Assembly: GCA_021927905.1 (NCBI GenBank)
Contig: BLLK01000045.1
Span: 2,046,001 to 2,110,000, forward strand
DNA length: 64,000 bases
Reading direction: 5' to 3'
Origin: Chaetoceros tenuissimus
Taxonomy: Eukaryota; Bacillariophyta; Thalassiosirophyceae; Chaetocerotales; Chaetocerotaceae
The stretch's first letter is position 1; every line of letters starts with the position of its first letter. Below, one piece after another: positions 20,015 through 29,311 of this stretch. A program made the translations under genes and the position numbers. The notes below the pieces were generated by a model. The model was not told the origin of the DNA. It saw nothing but the letters and a program-made list of their open reading frames with translations, and did no database searches.

Positions 20015-20347
20015 ATGGATATCTTATCTCATGGTGTATCACAATCCATTGTTTACTGTTTGACTCATAGTGATATGTGGTCTGGTTCGTCATTGTTAAA
20101 ATTTTCAAGGTTGGTTGCGAAGGCGTGTCAATCACACTATTTTGGTGCCGAAAAACAGTTCGGAGACTATTTCCCCGCACACACATACATTTTCAAAGAA
20201 GTGACGAAACGTTTGAAGAAAGTGGAGGATGTAGATGATGTGTTTTCATTAGAATACCTCGGACTATCCTACTTCTCTCTAAAGTATAACTTAGAACAGA
20301 TATCTCACCTTAGCTTGAAATACAATTGTAAAAGCGGCAATGGGTAA
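20015..20347 (+). CDS. Possible 110-codon upstream ORF overlapping the DGD start
   Basis: An ATG-started frame fills the gap between NTH1 and the DGD start and stops at 20347, overlapping the DGD ATG (20340) by eight bases in another frame. The product ([18 protein letters not shown]...) has no recognised domain. It could be a real small protein, a regulatory uORF, or chance. No splice path joining it to the DGD frame was found by eye. Confidence 0.25.
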   Translation: MDILSHGVSQSIVYCLTHSDMWSGSSLLKFSRLVAKACQSHYFGAEKQFGDYFPAHTYIFKEVTKRLKKVEDVDDVFSLEYLGLSYFSLKYNLEQISHLSLKYNCKSGNG

Positions 20348-22663
20348 TAGCGGGAGCTCCCTTTTCACAGAGGACTCCATGAAAATGGTGCAGAGTGCTA
20401 AAATGAACGATGCAGAATTCACATCATCTGATCATCTCTATGAAGATGCTGTCTCTGATGAAGATAGTGGTTATGGGAACTTTGTTTCAGCTGGAGATTT
20501 CCCCGAAGATAACGTCGATAATGATTTCCTAGATTTGAGCATCCACGATGAGACTTTGGATGTAGATATGCGTGACAAAAATGACACACTTGCACTGATG
20601 AATCAGGCTGAGCCATCTACCCCTACACCTATAGATGCCTATGAAGACGACGAAGAAGACAGGGATATATTATTTTGCAGCACCAAGAGGCAGAAAGGCT
20701 TCAATTTACCTTTTCAATCATGCAGTCCATCATCACTAGCAAAACGATCGTTAACTCCATCAGCATTGGATGATGATGAAACTCCTTCGAGATCTATTTT
20801 CTTGGACACTTCTCACAGCGAAGGAGACTTTATGGAAAAATTGAATAGCAAGAGAAGAAAAAAAATGGAGAAAAAGTCAAACCACATCTCATTTCTTGAA
20901 GGAAAAGACTTTGTCCCTTCTACTCTTTATCCTTCTGTTGGAACTGACCCTACTTACACTGAAGATGAATTACTTATGGAAGATGCTGACGAGCCGACAT
21001 GGAAGAGTGATTTGAAACCAAAAATAGTCAATGTAGACGGCAAAGTTCAAGTTCGATGTAGATCTGTTCATATTGTCACAACTGCATCACTACCTTGGAT
21101 GACAGGTACCGCTGTTAATCCACTTTTAAGAGCTGCATATTTGAACAAGATGTATCGCACAGTTGTCGAGGATGCAATTGGAAAAATGCAACCCTTAGAG
21201 ACTTATTCTATGATGGGCACTGTGACTTTGGTTATCCCCTTTTTGATTCGTGAAGAAGACCAAAAAGCTGTATATGGTAATTTTATGTTCTCAACACAAT
21301 CAGAACAAGAAAAATATATTCGTGATTGGCTCAGAGACGATGCAAATCTGCCCTTGGAAGCTGATTTAGAGACTGGAGGTATTAGAATTAAGTAAGTACA
21401 TCTCGTTGCTCACTTTCAATTGTAATTTGTAGAAGTACGATTTTTCTGACGATTTTCTTCCAATTTGGTAGATTTTACAATGCAATCTATTTCAGCATGT
21501 TCAAGTCGATATTTCCAACTGATTGTACAACTCTGCTTGATTACTTTGATGGTGAGGAATGCGATGTAGCCATTCTCGAAGAACCTGAACATTTAAATTG
21601 CCCTTATGTACCAGATGTATCTTTCAGACATAGGTTCAATCACGTTGTTGGCATTATTCATACAAATTACGACGCATACCTAAAGTCATCTGTGTATGGT
21701 TTCGTTACTGCACCTCTATTCCTCTCGGGTTTCAATCTTTATAGCCGTTATCACTGTGATGTAATTATCAAATTAAGTAGTACAATTGATACTATAGCAA
21801 AGGAAAAAGAAAACGTCAACAATTGCCACGGTATCCGTCAAGACTTTCTAGAAGAAGGAAGGAGAAGAGCATTACAACTCGAGAACAAATACACTTTAAA
21901 GGACAACAACAAGGATGCGAGTGACAAGATTTATTTTTGCGGGAAACTGCTCTGGGCGAAAGGTTTCGAAAGTATGATTGAACTTGAAAATGCATTCAAG
22001 AAAGTGACCGGTGATTACTTTCCGATCGATATTGTTGGCTCAGGACCAGAAGAAGAGGAGATTCGCAGAGCATTTCACGGGAATGATCTATTACGGTCAA
22101 TATCAGACAATGATGTGAGTGTAGGTTTATCCAGATCTTCATCTGTGAAAGAGAGAATGGAGAAGTTGATCATTACCATTCCCAAGTCACGTCATGAATT
22201 GCGTAACTTTAAAATTCCAGTCAATTTCCTTGGGAGGAAAGATCATGCATCAATGAAGCAAGAATACAAGATTTTTTTCAATCCATCAATCACCGAAGTT
22301 TTATGTACTACAACGGCTGAAGCTCTTGCAATGGGAAAATTTGCCATTATTCCAAGTCATCCAAGTAACATATTCTTTGAGCAGTTTCCGAATTGTCTCA
22401 TGTACAACAACAAATCAGAATTTATCTCACAAATACAATTTGCAATTCAAAATGATCCACAACCATTATCGAGACTAGATATACTATCCTGGGAAGCAGC
22501 AACGGAAAGATTAATCAAAGCATCCATAATCACCAAGAAAGAAGAGAGAAGGAGAGAGCGTGTTCATCAGGATAGTTCCGATGAAAAGGCTGGCGAGATC
22601 GTTGGTAGTGGTATATACAAACAAATTCGCATATATCTCAGGAATAGCTACGAGAAATCTTGA
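20340..22663 (+). CDS. DGD1: Digalactosyldiacylglycerol synthase (GT4 family)
   Basis: Exons 20340-21391 and 21472-22663 (GTAAGT/TTGGTAG) give 747 residues. The first 230 residues are acidic and disordered with no obvious transit peptide. The enzyme then starts at [26 protein letters not shown] and continues with [63 protein letters not shown] and the donor-binding block [30 protein letters not shown], all typical of DGD1/DGD2. It transfers galactose from UDP-Gal to MGDG to make DGDG, a bulk lipid of plastid membranes; plant enzymes act at the outer envelope. DGD1 versus DGD2 cannot be decided. An upstream ORF overlaps its start codon. Confidence 0.92.
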
Positions 22664-23170
22664 AGTACTGGGCACAATTGTATTTTATGTACTTATTTAA
22701 CTGTTCAAAGAATGTTTTTATATCTGACCACACACATAACAGTAAGCTGAACAGTTGCTACGAGCGAGGATAGACCAAGTCGTGAAATATTATACTTCAC
22801 ACGACTTCTCAACAGCCTTCCCCTCTTCAGAATGGAGATCTTCCGTATGTAAACTCTAGTTACGATCACAGCCAGTCAAACAGAAGTTCATGTTCGCGCA
22901 TGCGTTTTCTCATCCGAACCCCTAGAGAGAGGAAGGTCGAAAGCCCGAGATTGTACTATAAAGTCCATTATGGCGCTAATTTCATTCTACAATGACATTA
23001 TAAAATTAGCAACTTCTTAAGTCTTACATACAGATTCTAGATCTAGGTTTCCCTTCTCTTCTTCTGCAAAACCTTCATTCTTCATGGGTTCTTTTCTCTT
23101 CTACAAAACGTTAGGGTTCGTTTGCTCTTATAGGATTCTTTCCATAAAATTTGGATACAGTACTTCGATT
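22664..23170. other. Intergenic region upstream of the subtilase
   Basis: About 0.5 kb without a recognised gene. An in-frame ATG at 23084 could extend the next gene by 29 residues. Confidence 0.4.
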
Positions 23171-25138
23171 ATGAGAATTCTTGGTACAAAATTCATCACC
23201 TCCATAGCAGCAACATTCTTCTTCTTGCATCAGAGCAGATGCATTAGTGCTTTACATGACGAAGATTCAAATTTGATTGCTTCCGAGGATGAGTTCAATC
23301 GAAAAGAGGTGAGTGTTCTCGTTTGACCAGGCAACCAAGAGATAGAGAAATGATTACTGAGATCCACACCAGTTTCTCTCTTTGACAACAAATGGACAAA
23401 GATTTGATCTAAGTATGATATCCATCAACTTGTCTTTCTCTATGTGTTTGTTCCATGCTTTGTTGAAGGTTCAAGACAACCCCAAGTGAGAGGTGAAGAA
23501 GTGAAGAGTTTTACTTGTGCATATTCATATATGTGCCTAAATTTACAAATTCAATTCTATGCACTAATTAGACCCTAATATTATTATCTCATTGTAACAG
23601 ACACATTCCATTCAAAAGACCTCCAACAAATCACATTTACGTAAGAGAAATGTTGCTCAGACCACTGAGTGGGAATACGAAACAAACCAACGCTTTATCA
23701 TCAAGGGCTCTCGTGGAGAGAAGGCAAAGAAACAACAAATAGCAAACGAAGTAAGCAAGACTGGAGGGAAAGTTGTGATGAAGTTGTTCGAAAATGAAAA
23801 AGATGAATTGATCGTAGTAGAGATCCCTGGAAAGGCAAATTCCCAAGCTTTTCAGAATCGTATGAAAAGTTTCAATTGCAAGATTGCCGTAGATCATATG
23901 ATGTACCCAGTTAGTATCCTCGATTCAGAGTCGAATAAGGTCGAAAGAAGACGGAGTCTACAACAGGTTCAATTACCATGGGGTGTCGACAACGTATTTG
24001 AGGGAATCGTACCAACAAATATGCCATCAACCGTGTCAAAGTCTATTTGTGTTGGTAAGTTGATAGGTGTTTTATATTATCTACTTTCACATGATAATGA
24101 TGGACATTTCTGACATCAACTTTTATAGTTGATACTGGTTATATGGACGAACATCCAGACCTACCTTCTGATATTACAAATGCTCATTATGATACGAACG
24201 TGGATAGCAAAGATAGCCAAGGCTGTAATTTTCATGGAACCCATGTCTCAGGTACCATCGCAGCTTTGAAAAACATTGCTGAAGGAGTCGAGGGAGTATT
24301 TCCAGGAGTTTCGGACATGCACATCTATAAAGTTTTTGTTGGAAATAAGAGGACATGCGGTGGGGCTCCAAGTTCTGAAATATTGAGAGCTGCAATTGCT
24401 TGTAAAGATAGTGGGGCCAAGATAATTCAGATGTCGATAGGCTGCAATAATTGTTATGACGGAGACTTGGAAAAAGGATATATTGATCTATTTGAAAATC
24501 ATGGGGTTTTGATTGTTGCTTCAGCCAATAATAGCGGGAATAGTGCCAAGAGCTATCCTGCTTCATTTTCAGGTGTCATGTCTGTTGCCTCGATTAATTC
24601 TAAGAATCAAAGGTCTTCGTTTTCACAGTACAACGATCAAGTTGACATCGCAGGTAAGCTTCTACGTTGAATATATATATATATCAAGATATCGACAAGT
24701 CAAACTAAACATTATGAACATCTATCATTAGCACCTGGTGAGGGAATCATGTCTACCTACGGTACATCAAGTTATTCTACAAAAACAGGTACATCGATGT
24801 CAGCCCCACATGTATCAGGAATTGCAGCTCTGCTCTGGAATCAATATCCATCATGTAGTGCTGTTGAGATCCGCGACGCACTCCAAAATGGGGCATATCA
24901 TCCAAAACGGGTGGAACGCGATGATTACTATGGGCACGGAATTCTTAGATACCATCCATCGAGAGAGATACTTGCATCTTCGTGTGGAGCGACAATCTCA
25001 CCTTCGCCAACAGTAGTCCCACCAACAACACCTTCACCAACAGCTTTGCCACAGTTTGATTGTGGGACAGCTGCAAATGGTAAAGCTTGTAGACAAAATG
25101 GATGTCGCTGGAATAATAAAGACAGCATTTGCATTTAA
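23171..25138 (+). CDS. Secreted subtilisin-like serine protease (S8), four exons
   Basis: Exons 23171-23308, 23601-24054, 24129-24653 and 24732-25138 are phase-consistent and give 507 residues. MRILGTKFITSIAATFFFLHQSRCISA is a good signal peptide; an in-frame Met at 23084 is a weaker alternative. An inhibitor-like prodomain (about 68-185) is followed by the catalytic triad: Asp199 (VVDTGY), His233 (NFHGTHVSGTIA) and Ser394 (GTSMSAPHVSGIAALLW), with an oxyanion Asn in ASANNSGNS. The order matches proteinase K/subtilisin enzymes. A Thr/Pro linker (SPSPTVVPPTTPSPTALP) joins a short Cys-rich end (CGTAANGKACRQNGCRWNNKDSIC) that looks like a small disulfide module. Likely extracellular or vacuolar; substrates unknown. 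Confidence 0.92.
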
Positions 25139-25525
25139 TGATATAAATTCCTTGCATGTTTTATAAAGTAAAAAAATCGAAAATATCTCCTCAATTTCTT
25201 CTTTTTATGTTTTATAGATGTGGTATCATCTTAGTTACATTGAGAAGACAAAGTAGTAACAAGATAGAGTCGAGTCGAGGCGTCAATTTTTATTTGACAT
25301 TGTAGGTGTAATCAAATAGAAAAATGAAGGGAATTGTGAACCGTTACCTCGATAACGGTATAGGTATCTAAAACCATCTGTTTGACATCAAGTGCTTTTT
25401 GTATCTTTTTTCATTATCACTGAATCACACACATAAAAGAAGAAGAAGCTTTTCACGAAGAATCCATTTAGAGTTCTTTACCCAACTAGAATTGAATATT
25501 ACAGATCTTGAACACTGCCATCAAT
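25139..25525. other. Intergenic region upstream of PGK
   Basis: 387 bp without a gene; AT-rich start and an A/G-rich stretch (AAAAGAAGAAGAAGC) about 90 bases before the PGK start. Confidence 0.4.
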
Positions 25526-26920
25526 ATGAATCTGAACAAGAACACAATTGAAGATATCAACTGCGACGGCCTTCGTGTCTTGATGCGCGTAGATTTCAAC
25601 GTTCCTCAAGATAAAGATGGAAACATTACAAACCCTCAAAGAATTGTTGCTGCTTTGCCAACCATCAACTTGGCTCTCCAGAAAGGGGCCAAGTCAATTG
25701 TACTAATGTCACACCTCGGTCGGCCTGATGGAACAAAAAATGCAAAATTTACTTTGAGCCCAATCGCAACAAAACTCGAAGAACTCTTGGGCAAAAAGGT
25801 TACATTCCTATCCGACTGTGTCGGCGAAGAGGTCGAGGCAGCGTGTGCTAATCCCGAACCTGGATCCATATTTCTTCTTGAGAACATGCGTTTTTATGCC
25901 GAGGAAGAAGGCAAAGGCTGTCATCACGAAGAAGGATGTCCAGGTGCTAAATGTGATAAGAAGGCTCCTTCGAAAGGAGAGAATTGCAAGAAATTTAAGC
26001 CTTCATCTGATGATATTGCTAAATTCAGAGATTCACTGGCCAAATTAGGAGACGTCTATGTTTGTGATGGTAGGTATATGATGCTTTCCAGTCAGGAAAT
26101 TGTTGGATATTCTTATTTATGTCTCGACTAACTTTCATCCTTTTCTACAGCTTTTGGTACTGCGCATAGAGCGCACTCGTCCATGGTTGGTTTAGAGGGC
26201 AAAATGCCTTGTGTATCTGGACTTTTGGTAGCAAAGGAACTTCAAGCATTTGCAAAAGTATTGGATCCAGAGAAAAAGAAGACCCCATTGACTTCTATTG
26301 TTGGCGGTGCGAAGATTTCAGACAAAGTTCTTGTTATCAACAACTTGATTGATAAGTCTGACAACATCATTATTTGTGGGGGGATGGCGTACACCTTCTT
26401 GAAGCAATGCTTCGGCATGGAAATTGGTAAATCGCTTTTCGATAAAAATGGTGCTGATCTGGCTCCTGGACTTTTGGAAAAGGCAGAAGCAAAAGGTTGT
26501 AAGATCATTCTTCCATGCGACTGGGCCTGTGGCCAAGACTTTGTCAACGATCAAGAGATCAAGTTTGTCACTAAAGAGGAAGGTATTCCTGATGGTTGGG
26601 AAGGCATGGACTGTGGACCAAAGTCCATGGCACTTTTTAGAGAGACAGTGATGAACTCAAAAACTGTCATATGGAATGGTCCTGCAGGTGTCTTTGAATT
26701 TGATAATTTTTCACATGGAACAAAGGCACTCCTTGAGGCAGTTGCAGATATGACAAGTACTGGAGGTGTTGGTATTATTGGTGGCGGTGATAGCGCAACT
26801 GCGGCTGCCAAATGGGACATGGAGGACAAAGTAAGCTTCGTGTCTACCGGAGGAGGTGCTTCACTGGAGTTACTTGAAGGAAAAGTATTACCTGGATTAA
26901 AAGCACTGGATGATAAGTAG
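25526..26920 (+). CDS. PGK: Phosphoglycerate kinase with Cys/His-rich insert
   Basis: Exons 25526-26069 and 26151-26920 (GTAGGT/CTACAG) give 437 residues. Canonical motifs are present: LMRVDFNVP, SHLGRP, LENMRF, FGTAHRAHSSM, SIVGGAKISDK, NGPAGVFE and GGGDSATAA. It makes ATP from 1,3-bisphosphoglycerate (or runs in reverse in the Calvin cycle). No presequence is visible: the mature fold starts about ten residues after the Met, which argues for the cytosol. The loop after RFYAEEEGKG is replaced by a Cys/His-rich insert, CHHEEGCPGAKC...NC (Cys132, His133, His134, Cys138, Cys143, Cys154), and the usual VND before AFGTAHR is VCD. A further upstream in-frame TTG (25508) is not a likely start. Confidence 0.95.
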
Positions 26921-27458
26921 TCTGACTTAATCTTTGCAGAAAGTTGGAAGCCGCTGATACGATAAATGACAATGAGTTAGAAATGTGGCAGTTTGAAGAT
27001 TTGTGACTTTTTCTTTTTTTCCCCTCTTTTCATCATTGGCCTTATAATTATTATTACTCTACTTTTTAATTAATGAAAAAATAATAAATATAATGATTGA
27101 AGATACGTATTAGAATACCGATACGCAGTTGAAATACTGACTTACCCTACAGTCATGAGCAACCTACCGTAGTACTCTAGTCAGGACAATGACAATATAC
27201 AAAACATCCATCTACAGACATTCTAATTTGCTCATAATAGACAATCTAATTTCGACCACATCACACAAAGATATTATCTTTCCAACTGTTCTATGCGATT
27301 TAGATCATGAAGTTACACCAATTCACCAATTCACCAATTCATGTCATAATCAAAAAGCAAAAAGATTCTCCTACGTATTCTTTCCCCGCAATAATTTCTC
27401 ATCTTTTGAGTCGCACAAATTGTTATTTCCATCATCGTTCGATCATTAAAGAAGAAAT
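26921..27458. other. Intergenic region PGK / Rieske
   Basis: 538 bp, AT-rich, with a small echo (CACCAATT three times near 27316-27340). No gene recognised. Confidence 0.4.
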
Positions 27459-27917
27459 ATGCGCATCTCCATTTTTATGTGTTCCCTTGCATCTGCTGCA
27501 GCTTTTGTACCAAACGTTAGTCTGCATCATCAGTCAACCGCTCTTTCAGCACTGACCACATCAGATATTCCTGTAGAGGGGGATAGATCCATTGTTGATG
27601 GCCCAAATGGTCCAATCATTGTCACAAAATCCGGTGGTGAATTCTATGCAACCGATGCAACTTGTCCTCACTTGGGTCTCCCAATGAAAAAGGGTAAAAT
27701 CGAAGCTGGTGCAGATGGAGTTCCAGTTCTTACTTGCAATTTTCACAATTCTTGTTTCAAGATGAATAGTGGCGAATGTACCAAATGGGTGACAGGAGCT
27801 TTAGGAGTAGAAAACGGATTTGTCTCAGGAATCATGGGAAAAGTAGGGTCTGATAAGTCAGACATCAAATCATATACTGTGACGGACAATGGTGATGGTA
27901 CACTTAGTATTGAATGA
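27459..27917 (+). CDS. Plastid-targeted Rieske-type [2Fe-2S] protein
   Basis: Single exon, 152 residues. The N-terminus is a textbook heterokont bipartite plastid signal: an ER signal (MRISIFMCSLASAAA) with predicted cleavage before Phe16 (AAA-FVP) and then a Ser/Thr-rich transit stretch. The mature part is one Rieske domain with both ligand pairs: Cys69-Pro-His71 (ATCPHLGLP) and Cys93...His96 (CNFHNSCF). It has no catalytic oxygenase domain and no membrane helix, so it looks like a small soluble Rieske ferredoxin that passes electrons in the stroma. It differs from the cytochrome b6f Rieske subunit, which is membrane anchored. The partner enzyme is unknown. Confidence 0.88.
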   Translation: MRISIFMCSLASAAAFVPNVSLHHQSTALSALTTSDIPVEGDRSIVDGPNGPIIVTKSGGEFYATDATCPHLGLPMKKGKIEAGADGVPVLTCNFHNSCFKMNSGECTKWVTGALGVENGFVSGIMGKVGSDKSDIKSYTVTDNGDGTLSIE

Positions 27918-28091
27918 GCCTTTCCTATTCTTTCACGATGGAGTAGTATCACAAAATAATTAGAAATACACATGATCATGAAAGTTTTTAACGGCATTGC
28001 TTGTAACTTATTATAATTTATTTATCATACTTTATCTTTCTATTCTTTTTCTTCATCCTCATTGCACTCATTAAGGCTACATTGACTATAT

Positions 28092-28952
28092 CTACACGGA
28101 GCACTGTCCACAAGTAGAAGGGCACTGAGTCAATGCTGGCAATCCAAGCTCGTTTCCAGAGAGGTCTGAGGTATCTGCGCAAATCTTCTGCATAGCCTTG
28201 GCTGACTTTTTTGCGAGCCATCCACATCTCTTCATTTTTCTTTCATTATTTGCATTCTCTTTCATGAAAATTTTCTTTCTTTCGTCGGTGCACATGCAGC
28301 AAGTTACTGGGCACGCGGTACGGATGTGAGCCTTTCTAGCACACAAGTCGATGCGATTTTCACTTGGCTTATCTTGCAACCACTGACAAGAGCGCTGTTT
28401 GATAACCCCATCACGCTCAATAGAAAACGTAGAAGCTGGATTTTCAACACACTGGAGGGTACCTGTTTCCACCTTGACAGTGATTTCGTCCGAGTTCACG
28501 TGGATCAAAAATTGCTCAAGGTCATAATCAGTACAGGTAGAGGCCATGCATAGGATTAGATTCTTGACAACAACAGTCGAAGAATCATGGACTGTGCGAA
28601 ATCTGAGAGGAATAGCTGAGCCTCCAACTTCATGGCAGACGTGAGCTTGGTCAAAGAAACTCTTGTTAAAGTTGAACACCATTCTGTCATTACGCTTGAC
28701 ACGATGATTGAACAAGGACTCATCCTGAAGGATGTCATCAGTAGACTCGGACTCTTCTTCGTCAAACCAAAAATTTGAACCACCAGCGAGGAAGAAATCA
28801 GATTGCATTGCAAGTGTATCAGCGATACATACGTTGCTTCTTTCGAACTCTTCCATGATACGGACAAGATGGTTAGGTTCTTGGACAGAGTTCGCAACTA
28901 CAACTGTAGTGGAAAGAGCGAGAAATGGAAAGAGAATTGTAGTGAAATGCAT
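28092..28952 (-). CDS. Secreted ShK-domain protein
   Basis: Single exon, 286 residues. Signal peptide MHFTTILFPFLALSTTVVVA. The first 165 residues are a domain I do not recognise (possibly beta-rich, few Cys). Two six-Cys ShK-like modules follow: CQWLQDKPSENRIDLCARKAHIR...CPVTCCMC at about 188-221 and CGWLAKKSAKAMQKICADTS...CPSTCGQCSV at the very end. ShK modules are common in secreted proteins of stramenopiles, often next to enzymes or adhesive domains. Function unknown. Confidence 0.8.
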   Translation of the reverse strand: MHFTTILFPFLALSTTVVVANSVQEPNHLVRIMEEFERSNVCIADTLAMQSDFFLAGGSNFWFDEEESESTDDILQDESLFNHRVKRNDRMVFNFNKSFFDQAHVCHEVGGSAIPLRFRTVHDSSTVVVKNLILCMASTCTDYDLEQFLIHVNSDEITVKVETGTLQCVENPASTFSIERDGVIKQRSCQWLQDKPSENRIDLCARKAHIRTACPVTCCMCTDERKKIFMKENANNERKMKRCGWLAKKSAKAMQKICADTSDLSGNELGLPALTQCPSTCGQCSV

Positions 28953-29311
28953 ATTTGAGGGAAAGCAGAGTTCAATGATTTGCGTTTTTATTTTCTCTTT
29001 CTTGAAATTTATGAGAAGAAAGATGGGAGATGTCCTCTTTCCAAGAATTAAAACATATAAAATCGAAATGCCAGATTTGATGGAAAAGAAAAAACTTGTT
29101 GGCTAGTACGTACTTAAATGAGGTATTTTGAGTAATTTATTCTACTCGTGCAAGAGCAATAAGTTTTCCGCCAAACTTTTCATTTTTGGAATGCTCGAGT
29201 TTACTCCACCTTGTCTACACATTTACAATTCAAAAACTCTACAACCATCACTGCTATCAACAGCTCATTTATCTGTACACTAAAAAGGTCAAGGAAGAAC
29301 TATCAAACAGA
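28953..29311. other. Intergenic, divergent promoter region
   Basis: 359 bp between the ShK gene and the USP gene, which start on opposite strands. The frame of the USP stays open leftwards to 29186 but contains no ATG before 29312. Confidence 0.4.

Noticed and set aside
24671-24687. TA dinucleotide run in a protease intron
   Set aside because: Short microsatellite inside an intron with correct splice sites; no sign of a mobile element.
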